A stretch of DNA of 64,000 nt from Blastococcus xanthinilyticus. GTDB lineage: Bacteria > Actinomycetota > Actinomycetes > Mycobacteriales > Geodermatophilaceae. The stretch covers positions 39,993 to 103,992 of the forward strand of contig NZ_VNHW01000014.1 of assembly GCF_008124835.1 (NCBI RefSeq), written 5' to 3'. A program made the position numbers and the translations under genes. Positions 42,042-52,546 of the stretch are shown piece by piece. The notes below the pieces were generated by a model. The model was not told the DNA's origin. It saw only the letters and a program-made list of their open reading frames with translations, and made no database searches. The stretch's first letter is position 1. Each line of letters starts with the position of its first letter.

Positions 42042-42707
42042 GTGGCTGATTCCGTGGAACACACGCAACGGGTCGCGGACGCGCCCGCCCCGACCGACGG
42101 TCGCCGCTCCCGGTGGACCGAGCACCGCCGGGCCCGGCGGGAGGACCTGGTGGGGGCGGCCGTGGAGGCCGTCCGGCTCGCGGGTCCGGAGTTCTCGGTC
42201 GACGACGTCGCCCGCAGCGCCGGGGTCTCCAAGACGGTGATCTACCGCTACTTCGGTGACAAGGACGAGCTGATCGACGCCGTCCTCGACCGCATCTCGC
42301 AGGCCATCCTGCTGCCCCGGCTGCTCGGCGAGCTGGTCGCCGACCGCGGCGACGACCGCGCCCAGCTGCGGGCGGTCATCGCCGCCTTCGTGTCGCTGAT
42401 CGAGGACGAGCCGGCGCTCTACCGGTTCGCCTACGCGCAGGCCGGGCGCACCGGGCGGGCGGACCTCGTGGCGGCGACCGAGCACGCCGTCGCCACCGCG
42501 CTGGGCCGGATCCTGGGTGCGCGGCTCACCGACGCCGGGCGGCCCGCGGAGGGTGCTGTGACCTGGGCGTACGGCATCGTCGGCATGGTGCAGCTGGCCG
42601 CGCACTGGTGGTCGGCCGCCCGCACCGTCTCCGCCGCCGAGCTGGTCGACCAGCTCACCGAGCTGGCCCACGGCGGGCTCGGCACCCTGCTCCCGCCGCG
42701 GGCCTGA
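42042..42707 (+). CDS. TetR family transcriptional regulator
   Basis: A 221-residue regulator. The HTH is at about residues 40-85 (EDLVGAAVEAVRLAGPEFSV, DDVARSAGVSKTVIYRYFGD), and the C-terminal domain includes LIEDEPALYRFAYAQAG and TWAYGIVGMVQLAAHWWSA, typical of the TetR_C_33/KstR2-like group. Start is uncertain: GTG 42042, GTG 42054 or ATG 41991 are in frame; GGAAGAGAAG lies just before 42042. Targets unknown. It separates the methyltransferase from pheS but is not conserved at this position generally. Confidence 0.85.
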   Translation: MADSVEHTQRVADAPAPTDGRRSRWTEHRRARREDLVGAAVEAVRLAGPEFSVDDVARSAGVSKTVIYRYFGDKDELIDAVLDRISQAILLPRLLGELVADRGDDRAQLRAVIAAFVSLIEDEPALYRFAYAQAGRTGRADLVAATEHAVATALGRILGARLTDAGRPAEGAVTWAYGIVGMVQLAAHWWSAARTVSAAELVDQLTELAHGGLGTLLPPRA

Positions 42708-42719
42708 CCGCGGCGCCGG

Positions 42720-44972
42720 TCAGCCGCGCAGCGCCGGCAGCCGGCCGGCCGCGCGTTCGGCGACCGCGAGCAGCCCGTCGACGTCGTCGGCATCCGCCGG
42801 GAAGCACGCGGCGCCGGTGCGCACCTCGACCACCAGCGGCGTGCCCCCGAGCACGACCGGTCCGCGGGCGCCGTCCGCCAGCTCGGCGCGCACCCGGCCG
42901 GCCTCCTCCGCCGCCGTTCCCGGGGTGAGCCCGGGCAGCACCACGACGAAGGCGTCGCGGCCCCACCGGGCGACCAGGTCGCCCCGCCGCAGCCGGCCGC
43001 GCAGCCGCTGCGCGGTGGCGCACAGCAGCTCCTCGGCCGCCGCCGCGCCGTGCCGGCCCTCCACCGCGTCGAGGTTCGCCACCGAGACGACCAGGAGCGA
43101 CATCGCCTCCCCGGCGGCCCGCGCGTTCCAGACCGCGGTCGCGGCCTGCTCGTGCACGTGCTGGCGGGTGGCCAGACCGGTCAGGGGGTCGGTGACCGTG
43201 AGCTGCTCGATCCGCGCGAGGTAGCTGCGGGCCCGGTCGCGCTCCTGCTCGAGCGCGCGCTCGGCCAGCACCCGGTCGGTCACGTCGACCTGGACCCCGA
43301 TGTACTGCACGACCGCGCCCGATGCGTCGGTGACCGGCGCCAGGTGCAGCTCGTTGAACCAGGGGGTGCGCTCGGGGCCGCGGTGGTTGAGCAGCACCTC
43401 GCGGCACTCCTCGCCGGCGGCGAGGGCCGCCCGGATGCGGGCGGTGGCGGCCGGGTCGGTGTCCGGCCCCTGGAGGAATCGGCAGTTGCGGCCCAGCAGC
43501 TCGGCGCGCGACAGGCCGGCCAGCCGCTCGAACGCCGGGTTGACGTAGACCATGGGCTGGTCCGGCAGCCGGACGTCGACCAGGCAGACACCGCTGGGCG
43601 TCGCCTCCAGGGCGCGCCGGACGAGGGCCGGGTCGCCGAGCAGCTCGATCACGTGCGGCTCGGCCGCCGGCTGGGCGACCGGTGCCGGCGTGCGCGGCGC
43701 GGGGCCGGCGGCGGGCGCGACCCGCGGCGCGACGCGGCCCAGCAGCCCGCGGGCGGCCCGCACGGCCACGTCCCGGTCGTAGGTGAGCGCGTACTCGAAC
43801 TGCCGCTGCAGGTCCGGCCCGGTCGTGCCGAGGTCACGGGCGAGGAGGGCGACGCTGAAGTGCGGGGCGAGGACGACGACGTCCCACTCGCCCCGGACCG
43901 GGTCGGTGGCGGCCAGGTCGGCCCCGCGCAGGCCGGGCAGCGGCTCGGTGGGCAGGCCCTCGCCGATCGCGCAGACGAAGCCGGTGCGCTCGACCAGGTC
44001 GCGGTAGCGCTGGATGGTGGACGGCGTGAAGTGGCGCGCCTCCTGGAAGGTGGCGGTGACCACGCAGGTCTCGCCCAGGCGCATGGCCTCGCGCTCCAGC
44101 TGCTTGCTCAGCTCGATCAGCAGCGCCTTGGGGGCACGGCGAAGCGCGGTCCCCTCGGGCAGGCAGGCGAACGGCGAACCGGGGTCGGCGTCCACGCCGG
44201 GGTCGGAGACCCGCGGCGGCAGGGACCCGGCCGGTCGGTCGGTCGCGGGCGTCGGGGCGGGCCGGCCGAAGAGCCAGCCCTGCCCCAGGGTGGCGCCCAG
44301 CGCCCGGGCCATCGCGAGGTGGGTGTCGTCCTCGATGCCCTCGGCCAGCACCGCGGCGCCGGTGCTCTGGGCGTAGGCGTTCACGGCGTTCATGATCTGG
44401 GCGATCGCGGGGCCGGGCCGCTCCTGGACCAGCCGCAGGTCGAGCTTCACCACGTCGGGCCGCAGCAACGGCATGAACGCCAGCGACATGGCGTCCGCGC
44501 CGACGTCGTCCAGGGCGATGCCCCAGCCGAGCTCACGCACCCGGGCGACCGTGCGCAGCAGCTCGGCCGGGCGGGTGGCGAGCGCACGCTCGGTGATCTC
44601 CAGGACCACCCGCAGCCCGCCGGGCGCGGAGTCCGCGATGGCCAGCAGCTCGTCCAGCGGCGCGCTGTCGAGCACCTCGGGCTCCACGTTGACGAACAGC
44701 GCCAGCGGCGCCGGCAGCCCGTGCCGGGCCGCGCCGGTGAACGCGGCCACGCGGCAGGCCGCGTCGAGCTCGGCGAGCAGCCCGGCCTCGCGCGCGGCGG
44801 CGAAGAGCAGGTCGGGCCGCTCCAGCGGCCCCTCGGGGCCCCGGGCGAGCGCCTCGAAGGCGACGACGTCGCCGGTGTCCAGCTCCACGATGGGCTGGAA
44901 GACGCTACGCACCCCGCCGGGCAGGAGCGCCGCGGTCAGGGCGGGGTCGGGAAGCGGGCGCGCGGAATCCAC
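42720..44972 (-). CDS. EAL-DICT-LOV-(degenerate GGDEF) signalling protein
   Basis: A 750-residue multidomain protein. The EAL phosphodiesterase domain is first (EAL at residues 40-42; LEITERAL, ALDDVGADAMSLAF, VVKLDLRLVQ, LAEGIED, LGQGWLFGRP), with key catalytic positions kept. A DICT sensory domain follows (about 285-425; LLIELSKQLEREAMRLGETC). Next a LOV-type PAS (about 450-570) has GRNCRFLQG with the photoactive Cys at C497. Last is a GGDEF domain whose signature reads RWGRDAF (about 667-673), so cyclase activity is unlikely. Predicted: blue-light-tuned c-di-GMP hydrolysis. Confidence 0.9.
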   Translation of the reverse strand: MDSARPLPDPALTAALLPGGVRSVFQPIVELDTGDVVAFEALARGPEGPLERPDLLFAAAREAGLLAELDAACRVAAFTGAARHGLPAPLALFVNVEPEVLDSAPLDELLAIADSAPGGLRVVLEITERALATRPAELLRTVARVRELGWGIALDDVGADAMSLAFMPLLRPDVVKLDLRLVQERPGPAIAQIMNAVNAYAQSTGAAVLAEGIEDDTHLAMARALGATLGQGWLFGRPAPTPATDRPAGSLPPRVSDPGVDADPGSPFACLPEGTALRRAPKALLIELSKQLEREAMRLGETCVVTATFQEARHFTPSTIQRYRDLVERTGFVCAIGEGLPTEPLPGLRGADLAATDPVRGEWDVVVLAPHFSVALLARDLGTTGPDLQRQFEYALTYDRDVAVRAARGLLGRVAPRVAPAAGPAPRTPAPVAQPAAEPHVIELLGDPALVRRALEATPSGVCLVDVRLPDQPMVYVNPAFERLAGLSRAELLGRNCRFLQGPDTDPAATARIRAALAAGEECREVLLNHRGPERTPWFNELHLAPVTDASGAVVQYIGVQVDVTDRVLAERALEQERDRARSYLARIEQLTVTDPLTGLATRQHVHEQAATAVWNARAAGEAMSLLVVSVANLDAVEGRHGAAAAEELLCATAQRLRGRLRRGDLVARWGRDAFVVVLPGLTPGTAAEEAGRVRAELADGARGPVVLGGTPLVVEVRTGAACFPADADDVDGLLAVAERAAGRLPALRG

Positions 44973-45042
44973 GGCGGAGGCATCGGCCGGCGCGCCGCGG
45001 ACCGTGAGCCGGGAGCGCCGGACCCCACCCGTGCGGGGGAGA

Positions 45043-45885
45043 TCAAGCCGGCATCGTGATCAGCACGACGGCGGCCGCGGCCGTGGCCAGGCCCGCCAGC
45101 TGGGCGGGCACGAGCCGCTCGCGCAGCACCAGCTGGGCGAGGAGCACGGTCGTCACCGGGTACAGCGAGGCGAGCACGCCGGTGATCGCCAGCGGGCCGC
45201 CCACCTGGGTGGCGAGCAGGAACAGGGCGTTGGCCGTCATGTCGCCGACGCCGGAGACCACCACCAGGGGCAGGGCGGCCCGGCCCGCCCGCAGCGGCGC
45301 ACCCGTGGCCAGCGCGACCGCTCCCACCAGGGTCACCGAGGCGATCCGCGCGGCGACCAGCGGCGTGAGCCCGGCCTCGGCGGAGGTGCGGTCCAGCAGC
45401 ACGAAGAACAGCCCGAAGGCGGCGCCGGCGACCAGCGCGGGCGCCAGGCTCGCCGGGCGGGCGCCGCGGAGGGCCGACAGGCCGCCCTCCGCCGACACCA
45501 GCACGACGGCCACGAGGGCCAGCCCGATCCCGATCCCGGCCCACGGGCCGATCCGCTCGCCGTCGAGCGTGCCGACCAGCACCGGGACGGCGGCCGCCGT
45601 GACCGCGGTGACCGGCGCGACCACGCTCATCACCCCACCGGCCAACGCCCGGAAGAACACCAGCAGGCCCGCCGCTCCGGCCAGCCCCGCGGCGCCGCCG
45701 GCCCAGAGGTCGGTCGCGGTGACCGGGCCGCCCAGCCATGGCAGGAGGACCAGCAGGGCGACCAGCCCGGCCAGCTGGGACAGCGCGACCACGCCGAACA
45801 CCGACGCCCGCCGGCTGGCCAGCCCGCCGAGGAAGTCCGACGCGCCGTAGACGACCGCCGACGCCAGCGCCAGCACGACCGCCAT
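45043..45885 (-). CDS. EamA/DMT family transporter
   Basis: A 280-residue protein with ten hydrophobic helices arranged as two EamA repeats (VLALASAVVYGASDFLGGLA and LVAGAAFGLFFVLLDRTSAE as repeat starts). It ends QLAGLATAAAAVVLITMPA. DMT exporters move amino acids or other small metabolites; the substrate is unknown. The gene is divergent from pheS, with the palindromic element in between, and lies 70 nt upstream of the EAL-LOV gene on the same strand. Confidence 0.85.
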   Translation of the reverse strand: MAVVLALASAVVYGASDFLGGLASRRASVFGVVALSQLAGLVALLVLLPWLGGPVTATDLWAGGAAGLAGAAGLLVFFRALAGGVMSVVAPVTAVTAAAVPVLVGTLDGERIGPWAGIGIGLALVAVVLVSAEGGLSALRGARPASLAPALVAGAAFGLFFVLLDRTSAEAGLTPLVAARIASVTLVGAVALATGAPLRAGRAALPLVVVSGVGDMTANALFLLATQVGGPLAITGVLASLYPVTTVLLAQLVLRERLVPAQLAGLATAAAAVVLITMPA

Positions 45886-45903
45886 CCCGCCCTCCGCCCT
45901 GAT

Positions 45904-47194
<1,291 letters not shown>

Positions 47195-47198
<4 letters not shown>

Positions 47199-49657
47199 AG
47201 GTCCCCGTCAGCTGGCTGTCCGAGCTCGTCGACCTCCCGGCCGGCATCTCCGTCCAGGAGCTGGACGACGCCTTCGTGCGGCTGGGCTTCGAGGTGGAGG
47301 ACGTCGTCCGCCCGCCGGTCACCACCGGCCCGCTCGTCGTCGGCCGGGTGCTGGAGATCGAGGAGCTCACCGGCTTCAAGAAGCCGATCCGCTACTGCCA
47401 GGTCGAGGTCGGCGAGCCCGAGCCCCGGGGCATCGTCTGCGGTGCGCGCAACTTCGCCGTCGGCGACCTCGTGGTGGCCGCGCTGCCCGGCGCCGTGCTG
47501 CCCGGTGACTTCGCCATCGCCGCGCGGAAGACCTACGACCACATCTCCGACGGGATGATCTGCTCGGTCCGCGAGCTCGGCATCGGCGAGGACCACGCCG
47601 GCATCCTGGTGCTCGGGCGGGACGGCTACGAGCCGGGCACCCCCGCCGCGGACGTCCTCGGGCTGGACGACGTCGTCTTCGACCTCGAGGTCACCCCGGA
47701 CCGCGGCTACGCGATGTCCATGCGCGGGATCGCCCGCGACCTCGCCGGCGTGCTCGGCGTCTCCTGGCGGGACCCGGCCGACCTGCCGCTGCCCGCCTGG
47801 TCCGGCGCGCCGGCCGGGGAGGTCACCGTCGCCGACCCCGGTCGCTGCGACCGCTTCTCGATGCTGGCGCTGGAGGGCCTGGACCCGGCCGCGCCCAGCC
47901 CGTGGGCGCTGCGCCGGCGGCTGGCCCAGTGCGGGGTGCGCAGCATCTCGCTGGCCGTCGACGTCACCAACTACGTGATGCTCGAGCTCGGACAGCCGAT
48001 GCACGCCTTCGACCGCGGCACCGTCACCGGGCCGATCACCGTCCGGACCGCGACGGCGGGGGAGCGGCTCACCACCCTCGACGGCGTCGACCGCGCGCTG
48101 ACCGGCGACGACCTGCTGATCACCGACGACTCCGGGCCGATCGGGCTGGCCGGCGTGATGGGCGGCGCGTCGACCGAGATCGGCGACGCGACCAGCGCGG
48201 TGCTGCTGGAGGCCGCGCACTGGGAGCAGGCCGGCATCTCCCGCGGCGTGCGCCGGCACCGGCTGCCCAGCGAGGCCGGCAAGCGCTTCGAGCGCGGCAC
48301 CGACCCGGAGGTCACCGTGGTGGCGCTCGCCCGGGGCGCGGCGCTGCTGGTCGAGCACGGCGGCGCCCGCGTCGTCGGCACGCCGGTGGACGTCGACACC
48401 CGCGGGCCCCGGCCGGTCGTGGCGCTGGACGCGGGGCTGCCCGGCCGGGTCGCCGGGGTGGACTACTCCGACTCCCAGGTGGTCGAGGTGCTGGAAGCGA
48501 TCGGCGCCACCGTCGACGGCGACGGCGGCACGCTGCGGGTGACCCCGCCGTCCTGGCGCGGTGACCTGCGGGAGCCGGCCGACCTGGTCGAGGAGGTCGT
48601 GCGGTTCCGCGGCTTCGACGAGATCCCCTCCATCCTGCCCACCGCCCCGCCCGGCGGCGGGCTCACCGAGCGGCAGCGCCGGCGGCGCAGCATCGGCCGG
48701 GCGCTGGCCGACGCGGGCTACGTGGAGGCCCCCGCCTTCCCCTTCCTCGGGACGGCGCAGCTGGACGCCCTCGACCTGCCCGGGGACGACGAGCGCCGCC
48801 GGGTGGTCACGGTGCGCAACCCGCTCTCGGAGGAGGCTCCCGCGCTGCGCACGACGCTGCTGCCCGGGCTGCTGGCCTCGCTGGCCCGCAACCTCGCCCG
48901 CGGCCGGCGCGACGTCGCCGTCTTCGAGCACGGCGCGGTGTTCCCCGGTGGGGAGCGCAGCACCGCTCCGCTGCCGGGCGTCGACCGCCGTCCGGACGAC
49001 GCGACGCTGGCCGCGCTCCTGGGCGCGGTGCCGGCCCAGCCCTGGCACGTGGCCGTGGCGCTCACCGGGCAGCGCGAGCCGCGCGGCTGGTGGGGCCCGG
49101 GCCGCCCGGCGGAGTGGGCCGACGCGGTGCAGGCCGCCCGGATCGTGGCCGAGGCGGCCGGCGCGGAGCTGACCGTGCGCGCGGGCAACCAGGCGCCGTG
49201 GCACCCGGGGCGCTGCGCGGAGCTGGTCGCCGACGGCCGGGTGATCGGGTACGCCGGCGAGCTGCACCCCCGCGTGTGCGCCGCGCTGGAGCTGCCGCCC
49301 CGCACCTCGGTGATGGAGCTGGACGCCGACGCGCTGCCGGCGCCGCCGGTGCCGCAGGCGCCGCCGATCTCGACGTTCCCGCCGGTGCACATGGACGCCG
49401 CGCTCGTGGTCGCCGGGCGGCACCCGGAGGCGGAGGTGCGCGCGGTGCTCGCCGAGGGCGCCGGGGAGCTGCTGGAGGACGTGCGGCTGTTCGACGTCTA
49501 CGAGGGCAGCCAGGTGCCCGACGGGCACCGCTCGCTCGCCTACGCCTTCACCTTCCGGGCACCGGACCGGACGCTGACCGGTGAGGAGGCCCGGGAGTCG
49601 CTCGACCGCGCGGTGGTCCTGGCCGGTGCGGCGTTCGGGGCGCAGCTCCGTGGCTGA
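47195..49657 (+). CDS. pheT: Phenylalanyl-tRNA synthetase beta subunit
   Basis: An 820-residue beta subunit starting MKVPVSWLSELVDLP. Domains in order are the tRNA-binding OB fold (VVGRVLEIEELTGFKKPIRY), B3/B4 editing region (YVMLELGQPMHAFDRG), B5 (LREPADLVEEVVRFRGFDEI), catalytic-like core (LRTTLLPGLLASLARNLARG), and the C-terminal ferredoxin-like anticodon-binding domain (YEGSQVPDGHRSLAYAFTFR). GTG 47195 is the conserved start; in-frame sequence upstream belongs to pheS and the bridge. Confidence 0.97.
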
Positions 49658-50456
49658 TCTTTCCGGCCAGGTCGCCCTGGTCACCGGCGCGTCGACCGGC
49701 ATCGGCCGGCACCTCGTCGAGGGCCTGGCCGCGCGCGGGATGGCTGTGGCCGGGCTGGCCCGGAACGGCGACCGGCTGCGGACGGCGATGGCCGAGGTCG
49801 CCGAGGCCACCGGCGGGCGGACCCTCGCGGTGGCCGCCGACGTCACCGACCGCGCCGCGGTGGAGGCCGCCGTGGCCGAGGTGGTGGCGGAGCTCGGCCA
49901 GGTCGGCCTGCTGGTCAACAACGCCGGGCTGATCGACGAGTTCGAGGTCCCGGTCTGGGAGGCCGACGCCGACCAGTGGTGGGAGGTGGTCTCCAGCCAC
50001 ATCCGCGGCGCACAGCTGACCATCCGCTCCGTCGTGCCGTGGATGGTGCTGCGCAACCGCGGCCGGGTCGTGAACATCGCCAGCGGGATGAGCACCCGCG
50101 CCAACCCCGACTACTCCGCCTACTCGGTGGCGAAGACCGGGCTGATGCGGCTGACCGAGTCGCTGGTCGCCGGGCTGGAGGGCTCCGAAGTGCGCGCCTT
50201 CGACGTCGCCCCTGGCGTCGTCGACACCCCGATGACCCGCTCGATGCACATGTGGCAGGGCTTCACCGACTGGACGCCGCCGGAGGCCGTCGTCGAGCTG
50301 GTCGCGGCGATCGCCGCCGGCGAGCTGGACCACTGGTCCGGCCGCTTCGTGCGCGCCGGCAGGGACGACCTCGACCTCCTGCGCTCCACCACGCCGGCCG
50401 ACGCCGCCCGGCAGCTCCGGCTCCGGCCCTACGGCGGCACCGACCCGATCGCCTGA
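49650..50456 (+). CDS. SDR family oxidoreductase
   Basis: A 268-residue classical SDR: VALVTGASTGIGRHLVEGLA, DVTDRAAVEAAVAE, VGLLVNNAGLIDEF, VVNIASGMSTR (catalytic Ser) and YSAYSVAKTGLM (YxxxK). It oxidises or reduces an unknown alcohol/ketone. GTG 49650 lies 8 nt inside pheT, so it is expressed with pheST despite having no obvious link. The low-GC island begins directly after its stop. Confidence 0.88.
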   Translation: MADLSGQVALVTGASTGIGRHLVEGLAARGMAVAGLARNGDRLRTAMAEVAEATGGRTLAVAADVTDRAAVEAAVAEVVAELGQVGLLVNNAGLIDEFEVPVWEADADQWWEVVSSHIRGAQLTIRSVVPWMVLRNRGRVVNIASGMSTRANPDYSAYSVAKTGLMRLTESLVAGLEGSEVRAFDVAPGVVDTPMTRSMHMWQGFTDWTPPEAVVELVAAIAAGELDHWSGRFVRAGRDDLDLLRSTTPADAARQLRLRPYGGTDPIA

Positions 50457-50469
50457 GGTAGCTCGCCAG

Positions 50470-50679
50470 CTAGGTCGCGGCGCATGCGTGAAACGGCTTG
50501 ATGTTTTGGTTGAAGTAGCCGCCCACGCTTCCAGCTGAAACCAGCGCGTCGAAGTGCATCTCAGCGACGTCAAAGTAGTGGTATACGCGACCGTTGCTGA
50601 ATTCCACCTCGAGGAGCAGGGAAGAGGCGTCGTAGCCCACGGACGCGATGTTGGAGGAGCTCACGGGGACTCTATCCAT
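50470..50679 (-). CDS. KTSC domain protein (third gene of SIR2-HerA operon)
   Basis: A 69-residue protein with the complete KTSC layout: SSNIASVGYDASSLLLEVEF, NGRVYHYFDVAEMHFDALVS and GSVGGYFNQNIKPFHA. KTSC domains are small folds found alone or at the end of lysyl-tRNA synthetases and in mobile DNA; function is unclear. The ATG at 50679 overlaps the HerA stop by 8 nt, so production is coupled to the defence pair. It could be a regulator, an immunity factor or a nucleic-acid-binding accessory. It is the last gene of the island. Confidence 0.8.
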   Translation of the reverse strand: MDRVPVSSSNIASVGYDASSLLLEVEFSNGRVYHYFDVAEMHFDALVSAGSVGGYFNQNIKPFHACAAT

Positions 50680-52546
50680 CGACGGTTCCCTTTCTTGGAG
50701 TAGCTCCGCTCCTCCACCATGCCTCAGCGAGGTGGTCAAAGCGGTTCGGACGGACTGTTGAGTTCCAGCCGGACAAGCCGTCAGAACTCACCACACAAGG
50801 ATCTGAGCTATCGGGCCTGTCGGACGGCGGAACGTCGATTAGAGCTCGCGAGGGTAGATGTACGGCCTCGCCAATAAGAAGAGCCTCGCCCGTCCTCAAG
50901 ACGGGCACGACGTCGAAAAGACCGCCCAAACTGTCCGGAAGAGTGGCGCGAATTAGGCCGCGGTCGCTTTGGTTCGATAGGCGAAGGACTACGAACGTAC
51001 CCACTTGACTGAGGACTGTGGCTCTGATCTCGCTCGGTCGTTGGCTAACCATCATGATGCCGACGCCATACTTACGGCCCTCCTTGACAATCCGGTCCAC
51101 GACGGCTGCTGCTGAGGCGCCGTCCTCTCCGAGGTACCGATGCGCCTCCTCCAGCACCACTAGCAGGGGTCGATTCCGGCCCCCTTCAGCTTCGTTGCGT
51201 CCCCAGACCAGAGCGTCGTAAAGAACGCGTAGTAGGACTCCGACGACGTCTCGAAGGATTCCGCTAGGAACGTTGGAGAGGTCGGCGACGGCGACCGGGG
51301 TGGAACTTCCAAGCCACTGAGCCAGGAAATCTCCCAGTCCGGCCGTGACCTCGCCGTCCAAGTTCGGAGCCCATGGTCCGGGGGAAAATAGGAAGTTATA
51401 CCTGGGATCGCGCAGCCGGCCCGCCAAATGCTCCAACTGCCTTCTCATATTGATCGGGGCTGCCGTCATGTAGATCCGACTGGGTCCTGCATTGGCCAAT
51501 GGCTTGTATGTCGGAGGGAGGACGCGTTCGGCGTCGCCGATCATCGGCTCGTCGTTCGCATCGAGTGCGTAAGCGCGCGTCTCTGGCGATTGTGCATCTT
51601 GTTGCGCAGTATGGGTCGCGTGCGCACGCTCGTAAAACTCGTACCAAAGACGGTGAATGCTGAACGGTAGGGGAGTGTCGGCGGTGACATCTACTTCGCG
51701 CAAATTCAACGTCGGATGCCGAACGACGTGCGCCCGCTTTTGATGCAGAACCCATTCGCGCACGGCGGCACCGCTGGCGTCGTCTAAAGCTCCGAAAGCC
51801 AAGCCGATAAACTCTTCTACGTTTAAGGCCCAGTAGGGCAGGTGCAGAGCGTCCCCTTGTGCGTCCGGGGCGATTTCTGAGTCGCCAATGTGCACTCGTC
51901 GAACAGTGGCGAGATCTCGCAATCCGCCACCGTACTCGCCATGAACATCGACAACTACGACACGGGCGGTCGGAAAGCGCTCGGGGTCGGCTATGCGGTG
52001 GAGGATATTAGACACCGTGCTGGACTTCCCCGTGCCAGTGCTGCCGACGACCGCAGTGTGCCTTGATACCAAGGAGTTCACGTTGAGCGTCGCAGGCAAC
52101 TGTGGGGCATTCGCTATATGTCCAATACGAACATGCGTTCGGGGGAGGCTGCCAGAAGTGCCGTAAAGGCGGCCAAGGTCATCGGCCGTTACTAAGTGTA
52201 CGGGGTCTCCGATGGCCGGGTATCGCGATACTCCGCGCTGTACCGTCTCGCCCCGTGCGCTTTCCGCAATCAGCTCAACGCGCATCCATGCATCGCCGGG
52301 CGCCGCCCAGGCCACGCGATCGTCGTCCTCCTCAGAGTTTCGGGCTGGCGCCGCACCCACTTGCACCACCGTCCCGAAGAGGTCTACGAGACCAATCGGA
52401 ATGCGGACAAAAGCCCCGACTTGGCCAACCTGATATGCGTGGCCCTTGGAAAAGGTCAATCCGGGGACGGCCTCGGCCGTGAGTGCGGCGGTAATCGTGT
52501 CGCCGCGTACGTCTCGGACAACTCCAACCAGCTCGGGGTTTCTCAC
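50672..52546 (-). CDS. HerA-like ATPase (SIR2-HerA defence)
   Basis: A 624-residue HerA/FtsK-type ATPase. The N-terminal HAS-barrel region (residues ~5-130) leads into Walker A GSTGTGKSS (168-176), VVVVDVHGEYGGG (about 196-208), Walker B LLVVLEEAH (461-469) and sensor/Arg-finger-like VSQRPSEI. HerA hexamers translocate DNA; in SIR2-HerA systems they assemble with SIR2 into a large complex that senses phage and degrades NAD+ and DNA. The GTG overlaps the SIR2 stop (GTGA). Confidence 0.92.
   Translation of the reverse strand: MRNPELVGVVRDVRGDTITAALTAEAVPGLTFSKGHAYQVGQVGAFVRIPIGLVDLFGTVVQVGAAPARNSEEDDDRVAWAAPGDAWMRVELIAESARGETVQRGVSRYPAIGDPVHLVTADDLGRLYGTSGSLPRTHVRIGHIANAPQLPATLNVNSLVSRHTAVVGSTGTGKSSTVSNILHRIADPERFPTARVVVVDVHGEYGGGLRDLATVRRVHIGDSEIAPDAQGDALHLPYWALNVEEFIGLAFGALDDASGAAVREWVLHQKRAHVVRHPTLNLREVDVTADTPLPFSIHRLWYEFYERAHATHTAQQDAQSPETRAYALDANDEPMIGDAERVLPPTYKPLANAGPSRIYMTAAPINMRRQLEHLAGRLRDPRYNFLFSPGPWAPNLDGEVTAGLGDFLAQWLGSSTPVAVADLSNVPSGILRDVVGVLLRVLYDALVWGRNEAEGGRNRPLLVVLEEAHRYLGEDGASAAAVVDRIVKEGRKYGVGIMMVSQRPSEIRATVLSQVGTFVVLRLSNQSDRGLIRATLPDSLGGLFDVVPVLRTGEALLIGEAVHLPSRALIDVPPSDRPDSSDPCVVSSDGLSGWNSTVRPNRFDHLAEAWWRSGATPRKGTVDG

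Noticed and set aside
39557..42232. 891-codon minus-strand open frame opposite infC-rplT-methyltransferase
   Set aside because: It covers well-known genes on the other strand and translates to low-complexity Gly/Arg/His-rich sequence.
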